Source of the DNA: a virus
DNA length: 64,000 bases
Virus record (IMG/VR): IMGVR_UViG_3300025030_000038
Span: 1-64,000 of that record
Reading direction: 5' to 3' (one strand)
Below the pieces are notes generated by a model, which had not been told where the DNA came from, searched no databases, and saw nothing but the letters and a program-made list of their open reading frames with translations. How positions within the stretch are numbered: the stretch's first letter is position 1; each line of letters starts with the position of its first letter. A program made the position numbers and the translations under genes. Shown here piece by piece: positions 49,501 through 57,173 of the stretch.

Positions 49501-49833
49501 CTAGTCCTCTCGCTTCGACAGAGCCGCACAGGCCACATAGCCCGGAACCCCGTCCACAAATACCACCCAATCCTGGTCAGGATAGGGCTGGAAGGGAGTG
49601 TCCCTGACCGTCACCTCGCTGGTTACAGGTCCGCCAATCATGGCGTGGTAGTTGGCTAAAGCCCCGAGTTTGATCCAAGGGGCAGGCTTCTTGACCTTGT
49701 GCTTCTTCATGTCCTCTTTACTCTCACGGGCAGGTTTGGGTCCCGCCATTAGGTAGTCCACCAATATCGAGTAGCCGTTGGGGTCGTACAGTTCCAGGGT
49801 GAATCCCGGAAGCAACTTCTTGGCAGACTTCAT
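49501..49833 (-). CDS. hypothetical protein, 110 aa
   Basis: The small alpha/beta protein contains LELYDPNGYSILVDYLMAG and ends with WVVFVDGVPGYVACAALS. It directly follows the CYTH gene. Function unknown. Confidence 0.6.
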   Translation of the reverse strand: MKSAKKLLPGFTLELYDPNGYSILVDYLMAGPKPARESKEDMKKHKVKKPAPWIKLGALANYHAMIGGPVTSEVTVRDTPFQPYPDQDWVVFVDGVPGYVACAALSKRED

Positions 49834-50316
49834 CTAGATGTCCAAAGGAAGTACAAGCGTCTTCGCCAGATTGCTGTTGGTGAAGCGTTTGTCTGCGGTG
49901 ACCTCATTCCCAAGCCATGTCGGGATCTCAAAGGTCTCTTGTTCGTGGGTGAGTTCGATCTCGGCCAGCCACAGGCCAACGTGTGCCCCCGTGAACTGGT
50001 CGATCTCCCAGGTATGCTGGCCCACTTGGACTTTGCGACGGACTTTCGTGAGAGACGTGGGGCACAGCTTCAGCAGCTCCTCAGCATCTCGGGGTGGGAT
50101 CTCATACTCGAATTCACTTCGTGTCATAAGCCCAGGCCCCTTGATGGTGATCCATGCCTTGGCGTGGTCCGTTCCCCCATCGGCAAGTCTTACCCGCACT
50201 GCGGGTTTCGATGACAAGTACCCCTGGGCAAAACAGGACCCGCCCGTTTTGGCTTCCGGTGGGAGCCTGTCAATGTGAACCAGGAACTTGCGCTCAATCT
50301 CTTGGGGGATAGTCAC
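49834..50316 (-). CDS. CYTH-domain triphosphatase (TTM family)
   Basis: The product is 160 aa. CYTH motifs: EIERKFLV near the start, VRVRLADGG, KAWITIKGPGL, SEFEYEIP, KVRRKVQ, WEIDQF and LAEIEL. These Lys/Arg/Glu residues line a tunnel for triphosphate. Possible substrates are inorganic triphosphate or a nucleotide 5'-triphosphate such as an RNA end. Neighbours include an RNA ligase downstream in the same operon direction. Confidence 0.85.
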   Translation of the reverse strand: MTIPQEIERKFLVHIDRLPPEAKTGGSCFAQGYLSSKPAVRVRLADGGTDHAKAWITIKGPGLMTRSEFEYEIPPRDAEELLKLCPTSLTKVRRKVQVGQHTWEIDQFTGAHVGLWLAEIELTHEQETFEIPTWLGNEVTADKRFTNSNLAKTLVLPLDI

Positions 50317-50648
50317 TTGGGGTCTCTATTCTTGTGGCAAACCATGTGCAGAAGTCCCTGGTCCTCCAAGATACGGAGTTCTTGCTCCTCCCATGTAGGA
50401 CCGGATTCAACGTACCACTTGAAGGGCTGTGGCTCCTTGGGCCACACCTTTGATTTCTGTGGGGCCTGGAAGGAGTCATGTAGGAGTAGCATCTTGACAG
50501 GATATTGTTTGAGTGTTTCTTGGATGTCCTCAAGCACCTTCTGAAGATGGGCAGGGTCCACCAATGGGACCTTCACTGGTTCCTCACGTGCTGTATGGTC
50601 CAGGAAGCATATGATTTTGCCCGTGGGGTGTTTCACTTGGACCACCAC
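50313..50648 (-). CDS. hypothetical protein, 111 aa
   Basis: The protein has a VKHPTGKIICFLDHTA beta region, helices (LQKVLEDIQETLKQYPVKML) and a basic/aromatic end. ATGA-like overlap with the CYTH gene. Function unknown. Confidence 0.55.
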   Translation of the reverse strand: MVVQVKHPTGKIICFLDHTAREEPVKVPLVDPAHLQKVLEDIQETLKQYPVKMLLLHDSFQAPQKSKVWPKEPQPFKWYVESGPTWEEQELRILEDQGLLHMVCHKNRDPK

Positions 50649-50839
50649 TTCGCCAGATAGCGAACCACTCTACGCCAAAGGGTGACCTTACCGTACTCCT
50701 CTTGGCAGTACCTCTCCAACCGGGCTATCTCCCGTTTGGAGAGAGCCCGGTTGAACACCATGACTTCGTGGATCTTAATGTCTTGGTGGGTGCTCACCTG
50801 GATACCCACTTGGTCAATGTGATGGTTACTAGGCGCCAA
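50633..50839 (-). CDS. LamG/concanavalin-like C-terminal fragment
   Basis: The 68-aa product has IHEVMVFNRALSKREIARLE, the end motif of LamG/concanavalin A-like domains, followed by a basic Trp tail. The rest of the domain is missing, so it is a truncated or relic gene. Confidence 0.5.
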   Translation of the reverse strand: MAPSNHHIDQVGIQVSTHQDIKIHEVMVFNRALSKREIARLERYCQEEYGKVTLWRRVVRYLAKWWSK

Positions 50840-50882
50840 TAGAATGCTAGTGTATCATGGATACGAGAACTGAGACTGCGTT

Positions 50883-51260
50883 TCATTTGAGTCCGCGTTC
50901 CCTTGTAGCCAATTCCGTTGACACCGCCAACTTGTATGGGATGACCCGGTCGCAATCCCACCGGTCTTTCGTCACTGTCGCGGATCCATCAGGATGGACC
51001 ATCTCCAAGTACCCGGCCGTGTGAAGCACCTGTACTGGAAAATAACGGTCATTCGGAGTTTTTAGGGGGGTATCTCGATAGATGGCGAGCTCGTAACAAC
51101 CCGCCCGTTCAATCAGATACACACGAAGATGGTCCCCCCACTCCTCACGAAATGTGTCCCGTAGCTTCTCAAGGTATCCCTTGAGTTTGTCTGGCCGGTC
51201 TGCGTTCTGACCAATGGCCGAGCATAGCAGGCCTATCGTTTGGGCCCAGTTAGCACTCAT
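50883..51260 (-). CDS. hypothetical protein, 125 aa
   Basis: An alpha/beta protein: helical N-terminus (IGLLCSAIGQNADRPDKLKG), strands LRVYLIERAGCYELAIYR and VQVLHTAGYLEMV. It directly follows the RNA ligase stop by 3 nt. Function unknown. Confidence 0.6.
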   Translation of the reverse strand: MSANWAQTIGLLCSAIGQNADRPDKLKGYLEKLRDTFREEWGDHLRVYLIERAGCYELAIYRDTPLKTPNDRYFPVQVLHTAGYLEMVHPDGSATVTKDRWDCDRVIPYKLAVSTELATRERGLK

Positions 51261-51263
51261 AGC

Positions 51264-52421
51264 TCAATGACCATCCTTGGCATCCTTGCGTTCAAGGTAG
51301 GCGTCCGAGATGTACTTGAGGATCTTGCGGCCCTGGAAGCCAGATGCCAGCTGCTGGCCCTGATAGAAGTCCACTCTGGTCTCCGGTTCAGAGGTCACAA
51401 CCACACCTTCCCGGACATGCTTAGCCCCAGGAAGGGTAGAGGCGCCGTCCCGCAATGCCTGGACAGATTCCTTGTTGAAGGGACCCCGGTATAGGACCGG
51501 GACTGTCTGAAGACCCAGGACCTCGGCCACCTTCTCAATGACCTCCCGTCCCTGGTACCGCCCATCAACTAGAACGTCGATGATCCGGACCTGCTGCACA
51601 TTGGCTTCACAGCCATAGGTCAGATCCTGAATGCCACTTCCAAAAAGCTCGGCGAAGATGATGTAGTGCTCCGTCATCGGCCATGAGCCATTATCGTTCT
51701 GGACTAAAGCACGAACCTTGTCCTCAGGAAGGAACTTGGCAGCCGCCAATGAATAGGCATTGGTTCCCTTGGGGTCCCTGGCCGTGTTGTGGGTTCCCAC
51801 CATGTAGGTTGGCGTAGCCACCCCATCGGTGACCATGCCATCAACTACCAGGGCCACCCTGAAGTTGGTTCCATGAATCTTCTCGGTCACACGCACCGGA
51901 TCCCCTTCCGCAAACACGTCGGGGAAGTTCTTGGCATTCTCGATGTGGGTGTAGGACTGGAATGCCCCGGGACACCGGATCATGTCTCCAGACATGTTCG
52001 AGGGGATCGGTGGCTCATACCGCTCAATCCCAAGAGCCTCTGTCCAGGTCCCCCAATGTCCCCCAAGAGGGGCAATCTCCACCCCTGTTTCGCCTGGAAG
52101 CATACCGGGCAGGGACTCGGGAACCGGGATCAGAAGACCCTGGCTCAACGCACCCCGGAGGCGGATTGTCTTGAGCTTGTGTGCAGGGCGACCATTAGAA
52201 AGCTTCTTGGTGGCTTTGTCCTTGAGGAAATCAAAGCTGGGAAGCGACACGTCAAGCAGCGCGTCAATGGCGATGTAGATGCCCTCTCGGACATCCCCCC
52301 ACTGTTCCGTCTGGGTCACGCACTGCCAATCCATCCCATCAATTGTGGCGATGGACAGCTTGTCCGCGTTCGGGTGCTTATTGAGGGTGAATTTGACTTG
52401 TCGTGCTAGTTCTGTGGCCAT
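51264..52421 (-). CDS. RNA ligase, DraRnl (Rnl5)-like
   Basis: The product is 385 aa. Residues about 1-110 form an OB-like domain (HPNADKLSIATIDG, YIAIDALLDVSLPSFDFL), then the ligase core: motif I TEKIHGTNFR (Lys about 184), VGTHNTARD (motif Ia/III area), FAELFGSGI (motif III), EGVVVTS (motif IV) and KILKYIS (motif V). This matches the Deinococcus RNA ligase type that seals 3'-OH RNA to DNA/RNA. A second, smaller RNA ligase is at 32169. Confidence 0.85.
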   Translation of the reverse strand: MATELARQVKFTLNKHPNADKLSIATIDGMDWQCVTQTEQWGDVREGIYIAIDALLDVSLPSFDFLKDKATKKLSNGRPAHKLKTIRLRGALSQGLLIPVPESLPGMLPGETGVEIAPLGGHWGTWTEALGIERYEPPIPSNMSGDMIRCPGAFQSYTHIENAKNFPDVFAEGDPVRVTEKIHGTNFRVALVVDGMVTDGVATPTYMVGTHNTARDPKGTNAYSLAAAKFLPEDKVRALVQNDNGSWPMTEHYIIFAELFGSGIQDLTYGCEANVQQVRIIDVLVDGRYQGREVIEKVAEVLGLQTVPVLYRGPFNKESVQALRDGASTLPGAKHVREGVVVTSEPETRVDFYQGQQLASGFQGRKILKYISDAYLERKDAKDGH

Positions 52422-52438
52422 GATGGGTTACCTTACTC

Positions 52439-52963
52439 TCAGACTGGGGCAGGTTCGGGGGAATACAACAGCTCTTCGATCTTCCGGTCAAACCCCTCCC
52501 ACTTCGGAATCCACACATCAAATCCCCGCTTGATCTGCTTGGCCTTGGCATACGGAAGCAAGAAGGGGGCATCCTTGTGGTAGTCAATATGCCGGATCTC
52601 AATGAAGCCCTTCTTGGCCAAGTTGTTGTGGATCCGCTTCTCCATAGGATGGACTGTTTGGTCCAGGCGGAAAGGAACAGCCTGCTGGCTGACGGTCCAC
52701 TCCTGAGCATCCTCGATGGTAGGTTGCGCAATCCCTCTCCAACTCCGTACATGGATCATGGAATCAATAAGGTGGTGCCGATGCCACCCCACCATCGTGT
52801 ATAGCAATAGGGCCTGAGGGTGGGTGAGGTTGAACTTAGCCCGGAGTTTGAAGAGGTCATAGCGAATCTCCACCTCTTCCCAGGGAGGGTCGAAAGGCGG
52901 GAGCTTCTCGTAGGGCAATTGACGCGGTGGATACTTGGCGACGTACTCTTCCCAAAGGGTCAT
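52439..52963 (-). CDS. hypothetical protein, possible winged-helix
   Basis: The 174-aa product has a helical, basic middle (FKLRAKFNLTHPQALLLYTMV, KKGFIEIRHIDYHKDAPFLL) that could be a winged-helix DNA-binding fold. GAGAGTAA follows its stop before the next ATG. Function unknown. Confidence 0.6.
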   Translation of the reverse strand: MTLWEEYVAKYPPRQLPYEKLPPFDPPWEEVEIRYDLFKLRAKFNLTHPQALLLYTMVGWHRHHLIDSMIHVRSWRGIAQPTIEDAQEWTVSQQAVPFRLDQTVHPMEKRIHNNLAKKGFIEIRHIDYHKDAPFLLPYAKAKQIKRGFDVWIPKWEGFDRKIEELLYSPEPAPV

Positions 52964-52977
52964 GGTTGGTGTTACTC

Positions 52978-53082
52978 TTACAGGAGACCCTCCCGTGCCC
53001 GCACGATTTTTTTCACGGCTGCCCCGGATATCCCAAACTCCCTACCCACAGCTTCGTAGTTGTATAGTTCGAGGTACCGCAA
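52978..53082 (-). CDS. possible small HTH protein (34 aa)
   Basis: From a TTG at 53082 the product reads LRYLELYNYEAVGREFG and SGAAVKKIVRAREG, a helix-turn-helix pattern (sigma-like). The frame opens upstream into a tRNA-Gln gene. No clear ATG or RBS. It may be a remnant. Confidence 0.35.
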   Translation of the reverse strand: MRYLELYNYEAVGREFGISGAAVKKIVRAREGLL

Positions 53083-53118
53083 CCGTACCGCGTCATGGTT
53101 TGATATTGAACCCACATT

Positions 53119-53192
53119 TGGTTCGTGGCGCGGGTATCGATCCCGCCTCTCTAGGGTCAAAGCCTAGCGTCTTGCCAATGGACCAGCCACGA
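53119..53192 (-). tRNA. tRNA-Gln (anticodon TTG)
   Basis: Acceptor TCGTGGC pairs with GCCACGA; CTAGG/CCTAG encloses CTTTGAC; CCA encoded. Confidence 0.87.
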
Positions 53193-53196
53193 ATAG

Positions 53197-53267
53197 TTCG
53201 CGGGCGTGGAGTCGGACCACGATACGAGGCTTCAGAGACCTCTGCTCGGCCGTTGAGCTACCCGCGA
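53197..53267 (-). tRNA. tRNA-Gln (anticodon CTG)
   Basis: Acceptor TCGCGGG pairs with CCCGCGA; GAGGT/GCCTC encloses CTCTGAA; T-arm CGTGG with loop TCCGACT. CCA not encoded. Confidence 0.83.
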
Positions 53268-53319
53268 AAAACTAACAGTCAGAACCGGTTAAGGTCACTG
53301 CTGCTGTTGCTGGGGTTGC

Positions 53320-53391
53320 TGGCGGGGTTGTAGGGTGACGATCCCTAGCGTAGCGGATTTGGAGTTCGCACGGTGCCCTGCACCCAACCCC
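53320..53391 (-). tRNA. tRNA-Trp (anticodon CCA)
   Basis: Acceptor GGGGTTG pairs with CAACCCC, discriminator G and CCA encoded, as for bacterial Trp. The loop is CTCCAAA. The anticodon stem has an A/C mismatch and the D-arm is short, so it may be degenerate. The opposite strand also folds but lacks a T-loop. Confidence 0.68.
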
Positions 53392-53442
53392 GTAAGGGAG
53401 GCATCGGTGCTGCACCAAAGTGGACCAAGGGAATTCATTGAG

Positions 53443-53515
53443 TGCGCCGGACCTGGATCGAACAGGTATGTCTCCCTCTTCAGGGGAGTGCATGGACCAC
53501 CACTGCCACCGACGC
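53443..53515 (-). tRNA. tRNA-Phe (anticodon GAA)
   Basis: Acceptor GCGTCGG pairs with CCGGCGC; CTCCC/GGGAG encloses CTGAAGA; T-arm ACCTG/CAGGT with TTCGATC. Confidence 0.87.
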
Positions 53516-53566
53516 GAACGCCAAGGCGCCGCCCGGTAAACTTGTCTGTGGATCCAGTGCTCATAG

Positions 53567-53638
53567 TGCGCGAGGCCGGGTACGATCCGGCGACTTCTCG
53601 ATTATCGGTCGAGTATTCTTCCACTGAATTACCCGCGC
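53567..53638 (-). tRNA. tRNA-Ile (anticodon GAT), C at position 33
   Basis: Acceptor GCGCGGG pairs with CTCGCGC; CTCGA/TCGAG encloses CCGATAA. The normally universal U33 is C. T-arm GCCGG/CCGGC. CCA not encoded. It is first in its array. Confidence 0.75.
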
Positions 53639-53732
53639 ATGCTGCGTCAGCTGCCATCGTCGAAGCGATGGCGCCGGTAATGCACGGGCTAGCAATGTGG
53701 AGGGAGGGGTTCATGTCAGGTCACTTAGCGGA

Positions 53733-53761
53733 TGTATAGGGACTCTACCGTGGGTTGTCAA
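53733..53761 (-). promoter_or_regulatory. sigma70-like promoter of the Ile-Phe-Trp-Gln-Gln array
   Basis: TTGACA (53756-53761), 17-nt spacer, TATACA (53733-53738). Confidence 0.75.
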
Positions 53762-54087
53762 GGCTTGGATTCGGAATCGACAGGAATGGACGCTATGGGA
53801 TGTTTTTGCAGGATCATCAGGACGGCGGTTTCACCTTCGGCAACCCACACCCAATCGTATTGGTCGCCATTGAGGGAGCCGTTGATGGCTTCCCGAGCTT
53901 GGTCCCAAGACTGATCCAGGATGACCCGGCTCTTCTCTTCACGGCTCTTCCAGGAGGAGGTTTTCCTCTTGACAAACCTGGAAAGGATAATGTAGGCCGT
54001 TCCGTAGGCTACCGCGAACACGATCAATGTGTAGGCGGCGATCCAATTGGGAGAGCCCGTTCCAAGGATGGTGGTGAGCCAGTTCAT
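53758..54087 (-). CDS. membrane protein, 109 aa
   Basis: One membrane span near residues 16-37 (AAYTLIVFAVAYGTAYIIL) is followed by a charged cytoplasmic domain. Its last codons overlap the promoter at 53756. Function unknown. Confidence 0.6.
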   Translation of the reverse strand: MNWLTTILGTGSPNWIAAYTLIVFAVAYGTAYIILSRFVKRKTSSWKSREEKSRVILDQSWDQAREAINGSLNGDQYDWVWVAEGETAVLMILQKHPIASIPVDSESKP

Positions 54088-54242
54088 GGCGTTCCCTCGC
54101 TCGTCAGGGAGTGCCCGGATGTCATGTACCGGTAGGCCCAGCGGAGTCTTTGGACCAGGGGTAGGCCCCCTTGCTTGCTTGTTAGCTGGAAGTGTCGGTA
54201 CCCGGCCACCAACATTTTCCAGGCTGAGATTCTTGATGCCAT
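54084..54242 (-). CDS. small protein, 52 aa
   Basis: ATG 54242 follows a GAGAGTAAGCTAACC leader. A basic, aromatic peptide (KMLVAGYRHFQLTSKQG, RLRWAYRYM). It overlaps the next gene by 4 nt. Function unknown. Confidence 0.5.
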   Translation of the reverse strand: MASRISAWKMLVAGYRHFQLTSKQGGLPLVQRLRWAYRYMTSGHSLTSEGTP

Positions 54243-54267
54243 GGTTAGCTTACTCTCCAAACAGTAG

Positions 54268-54346
54268 TAGGTGGACGGGAATTGAACCCGCACGACCGGG
54301 TGGCTTTCAACCTCGCCCCGGCGCTCTATCCAACGAGCATCCACCT
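54268..54346 (-). tRNA. tRNA-like gene with enlarged anticodon arm, anticodon uncertain
   Basis: Acceptor AGGTGGA pairs with TCCACCT, D-arm GCTC/GAGC and T-arm CGGG/CCCG with TTCAATT are normal, but the anticodon arm is about five nt too long (CCGGG...CCCGG around a GC-rich region containing TTGAAAG). If TTGAAAG is the loop the anticodon would be GAA (Phe) with two stem mismatches. It may be a pseudogene or carry a small insertion. No promoter was clear. Confidence 0.5.
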
Positions 54347-54449
54347 TGCCACCCCATTGTCACCCTGGGGGCCGGGCTCGCAAACCGTGTGGGACTCCGT
54401 CAATGGGTCAACTCGCAAACCCATTTGACTTAGACCCTTCGGCCTGACA

Positions 54450-54701
54450 CTAAGACTTCGATTCCTCCCTGGCCTTGTCCGCTAGGTACCTCATTACCGC
54501 CCAATCCATGGTGTAGATGGGGTCCCCTTGGGCAGGGCGTTTGTCACAGTCCTCAGGAGGAAGACCTGCCTGCATGGCCTCAATGAAGGCCCAGTTCTCA
54601 TCGGTGTTGGGCATCTTGAAGTCATTGCAGCCATGGTTGCTGAATTGGTCCGCTGCCACATCCAGCATCTGGCCAACGAGTTCAAGTTCCTTCTTGGTCA
54701 T
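54450..54701 (-). CDS. hypothetical protein, 83 aa
   Basis: The helical N-terminus (KKELELVGQMLDVAADQFSN) precedes an acidic region with CN and CDKR. Function unknown. The 54702-54860 gap before the Thr array shows only short frames (16-18 aa) without a ribosome-binding site. Confidence 0.6.
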   Translation of the reverse strand: MTKKELELVGQMLDVAADQFSNHGCNDFKMPNTDENWAFIEAMQAGLPPEDCDKRPAQGDPIYTMDWAVMRYLADKAREESKS

Positions 54702-54860
54702 GCTACAAGTTACCCCTGGCTCTGACCTTGGGGGAGGAAAAAGCGGGTCACAGGATCCTCCTGCATCTCAGGGGGGAAGGGCTCCCACAGGCCCACCCGT
54801 GGCTTCGGTCCCCTGCATACTACTTGTACGACACCCGCAAGGTACAGTACCCAGAAAATT

Positions 54861-54935
<75 letters not shown>

Positions 54936-54939
54936 CTAG

Positions 54940-55010
54940 AGCCCGCGAAGGGAGTCGAACCCTCTCAGGCCTGCTTACGATGCAGGTGCCTTCCCCAAGG
55001 CGACACGGGC
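54940..55010 (-). tRNA. tRNA-Thr (anticodon CGT)
   Basis: Acceptor GCCCGTG pairs with CGCGGGC; CCTGC/GCAGG encloses ATCGTAA; T-arm with TTCGACT. CCA not encoded. Confidence 0.87.
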
Positions 55011-55015
55011 AGGGA

Positions 55016-55088
55016 AGCTGAGGATCCGACTTGAACGGACAACCCCCGCATTACAAGTGCGGTGCTCTACCAGTTGAGCTACCCCAGC
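55016..55088 (-). tRNA. tRNA-Thr (anticodon TGT)
   Basis: Acceptor GCTGGGG pairs with CCTCAGC; CCGCA/TGCGG encloses CTTGTAA; T-loop TTCAAGT. No CCA. Confidence 0.88.
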
Positions 55089-55115
55089 AAACTACGATCA
55101 GTACAAGGCGCGTGA

Positions 55116-55172
55116 TTAACCCTTTCGGGTCAATCCGGCGGTACGTGTTCGCGTCGTGGTGAAGAATCTCAT
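55116..55172 (-). CDS. possible 18-aa leader peptide of the Thr array
   Basis: ATG 55172 lies 21 nt after the -10 box; the product MRFFTTTRTRTAGLTRKG is Thr-rich, in front of three tRNA-Thr genes. No clear ribosome-binding site. Low confidence. Confidence 0.35.
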   Translation of the reverse strand: MRFFTTTRTRTAGLTRKG

Positions 55173-55193
55173 CGTGGTTACTCTAGAGCGGGC

Positions 55194-55222
55194 AGTATAG
55201 GGATTCCAACGGGACCTGTCAA
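55194..55222 (-). promoter_or_regulatory. sigma70-like promoter of the Thr tRNA array
   Basis: TTGACA (55217-55222), 17-nt spacer, TATACT (55194-55199). Confidence 0.8.
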
Positions 55223-55232
55223 GTCAGTCAAG

Positions 55233-55463
55233 TTACCAGGATACAAGATAGGCGGGCCAGTTGTGAACTTGGGAAGGGGTGCCGCATTTCAAACAGAACT
55301 TGCCAAACCATGGCCTCTCTGGATTCAAGTTTAGGCATTTGACCTGATCCAACGAGAGTGGTTCCAGGCGTTGACTGCGTGTACTGAAGGTATGACCTAG
55401 CAGCCAGCACCAAGTTCGTGTGCGTTTTGAGCTAGTAGGTGGGGAGGGGTGGCGATAGGGCAT
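55233..55463 (-). CDS. hypothetical Cys-containing protein, 76 aa
   Basis: ATG 55463 follows the upstream stop by 4 nt. The product has a VKCLNLN...FCLKCG zinc-ribbon-like end and a basic N-terminus. The stop lies just upstream of the Thr promoter. Function unknown. Confidence 0.5.
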   Translation of the reverse strand: MPYRHPSPPTSSKRTRTWCWLLGHTFSTRSQRLEPLSLDQVKCLNLNPERPWFGKFCLKCGTPSQVHNWPAYLVSW

Positions 55464-55467
55464 GGTC

Positions 55468-55671
55468 TCAGCCGCTTCGGCTGAAGCTCGGGATTTCCTG
55501 GCCCGCACGTAGAGCCGCAAGGGCGACCTGCATTTCCTGCTCATCATATGGATTGAACCAGCCTGTTCGGGCCATATCCTCAAGCTCTGTTTGCCAGAGC
55601 GTTCGGGTAGGAGCATCCAAGTTCTCCTCCTCGTCAAGGGCAGCCTGGATTGGTTTCCTGTCTGTTACCAT
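55468..55671 (-). CDS. hypothetical acidic helical protein, 67 aa
   Basis: ATG 55671 overlaps the end of the frameshifted gene upstream. The product is helical with QAALDEEENLDAP and EDMARTGWFNPYDEQEMQVA. Function unknown. Confidence 0.5.
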   Translation of the reverse strand: MVTDRKPIQAALDEEENLDAPTRTLWQTELEDMARTGWFNPYDEQEMQVALAALRAGQEIPSFSRSG

Positions 55672-56089
55672 CCGGAGGAACTCGTTCTTGTGCCATCTGG
55701 GGTTATGACTTCCAGGTCCACACTCGTGGAGTAGTAGCCATTGGAGGTTCCGTACCAGCGTACGGTGACGGTACCTTTGGATGTTCCGAAGCGGTAGAAT
55801 GTCCACTGGTAGCTAGCCGGAGCATCTGTCAAATGGTTCTGACATTTGCATGGGAGCTCTTCGTCTGAGGAAACCTCTTCGGCCAAGACAAAAGGGGACC
55901 CAAGAGAAGATCTTGAACATCACCAATGATGTCCTCAATACCGACTGATTCACAACATCTCTGACTGTGGTAGAACCGGAAGGTTGTGCCATCGGTGGAC
56001 GTGAATAGCATCCCACCATCCAGGCTCTCCCCATCCAGAATGGAGACCATTGTGTGACCAATCATTGCGGACAGGATATTGACTTCCAT
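55665..56089 (-). pseudogene. DUF7448-like phage protein with a frameshift
   Basis: Two minus-strand reading frames join to one gene. The first (ATG 56089) reads MEVNILSAMIGHTMVS... FTSTDGTTFRFYHSQRCCESVG, a motif I recall from a conserved phage family. It continues in the -1 frame after about 55890 as LAEEVSSDEELPCKC... YQWTFYRFGTSKGTVTVRWYG ... NGYYS, the C-terminal half of that family. The break lies at a CTTCTCTTGGG run, where an extra CT would explain it. It could be a mutation, an assembly error or a programmed frameshift. Confidence 0.65.
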
Positions 56090-56094
56090 TGGCT

Positions 56095-56562
56095 TCACTT
56101 CGCTGGCTTGAATCCGGAACACTCACAAGGATCCCCATTAGGGGCAGTAAGAGCATCACAATGCAGATGACTGAGGAGCCTGTGCCCACAGGTACAAAGG
56201 ACCATGTTGTCCGGGGGAGTCAAACGGCGAAGGGCCTCCATGACTACATCATCACCCCCACATCGGCGGTCCTCGTACCTTGATTGACTGTAATGGTCAT
56301 CGGCACACGCCCTGTCCTTTTTGCGTCGCAATCGGTCTGGCTTTTCTGGGTCGTCCTCCATTGTGTTACATGCCCACACGGTTGGGCCCCCACCGGAGCT
56401 AGCGATGCTGAGTTCCCCACCGCATACCCGACATGGGGGGATGACGGTTGGGGCATACCTCTCTGTGAGGATTAGGACAAGTTCGTCCAGGGTCCAGTCT
56501 GTGACTTCCTTCCCATACAGGGCAGCTCGGGCCTCCCGTTTGCTTTTCGCAGTTGTGGTCAT
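56095..56562 (-). CDS. zinc-binding phage protein, 155 aa
   Basis: A CRVCGGELSIASSGGG motif, an ADDHYSQSRYEDRRCGG stretch and a CTCGHRLLSHLHC...CECSGF C-terminus are visible. The CRVCGG-to-DDHY-SR pattern is frequent in phage proteins of unknown role. Coupled to neighbours. Confidence 0.7.
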   Translation of the reverse strand: MTTTAKSKREARAALYGKEVTDWTLDELVLILTERYAPTVIPPCRVCGGELSIASSGGGPTVWACNTMEDDPEKPDRLRRKKDRACADDHYSQSRYEDRRCGGDDVVMEALRRLTPPDNMVLCTCGHRLLSHLHCDALTAPNGDPCECSGFKPAK

Positions 56563-57173
56563 CCGAATGTTCCTGGTTGGCTATCATTCTCAGACCAGGG
56601 GGACTTCCCTGCCCGGATGGCCACCCACTCTTCCTCGGTAGGCTTCCGGAAGGCTCCTTTGGGGTCAGGCTCAATATCGCAGTCGGTATCGTCGCCCGCA
56701 CTGCGAATTGGTATGATCACGTAGTAGCCCTCCCAGATTGAAATTCCATGCGGGGCATCGTCGAGACAGATCTCGTGGAGCATGCAACCAAAGCTATCAA
56801 TCATGTACTCCAGGTCCCTACCCGTATACCAGATCACAATTCCATTATAGGTAGAATCCTTGGCGATGACTGCCTTGGAATGGCCCTCTAGCTCATTCAA
56901 GAGGACTTCTGGGAGTGGGGTCCATGTCCATCCATGGGGTGGGGTCCACCCTTCCTGTATTGCCCGCTCAATCTCGTCCCGGCTACCAATGGCATTGGCA
57001 TTGAGATACGTGTTCTTGGTTATGGCCGATTCCATGTCCTGGAAGAGGATCCGGACTTCCCCCACCCCGGTATCATCCGATACCAAGACAAGATAGCCTT
57101 CCTGGGGGCGCCATGCCCAAATGGGGCCACAGAATACGCGCCCATCCCTCATTCGCACTGTTGTGTCATGCAT
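56559..57173 (-). CDS. hypothetical protein, 204 aa
   Basis: Beta-rich N-terminus (MHDTTVRMRDGRVFCGPIW, GEVRILF), then a middle with EVLLNELEGHSKAVIAKDS and an acidic C-terminal (GDDTDCDIEPDPKGAF). ATGA overlap with the gene before. Function unknown. Confidence 0.6.
   Translation of the reverse strand: MHDTTVRMRDGRVFCGPIWAWRPQEGYLVLVSDDTGVGEVRILFQDMESAITKNTYLNANAIGSRDEIERAIQEGWTPPHGWTWTPLPEVLLNELEGHSKAVIAKDSTYNGIVIWYTGRDLEYMIDSFGCMLHEICLDDAPHGISIWEGYYVIIPIRSAGDDTDCDIEPDPKGAFRKPTEEEWVAIRAGKSPWSENDSQPGTFG

Noticed and set aside
53320-53391. tRNA-Pro-like reading on the plus strand at the tRNA-Trp position
   Set aside because: Acceptor and anticodon stem also pair on the plus strand, but there is no T-loop and no CCA; the minus strand has CCA, G discriminator and CTCCAAA.
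53295-53714. Open frame of 139 aa across tRNA genes on the minus strand
   Set aside because: It runs straight through tRNA-Ile, tRNA-Phe and tRNA-Trp with low-complexity ends; only its first codons could be a leader peptide.
55665-56089. Programmed -1 ribosomal frameshift
   Set aside because: The site does not form a proper X XXY YYZ slippery heptamer and no downstream structure was seen; a mutation or sequence error is more likely.
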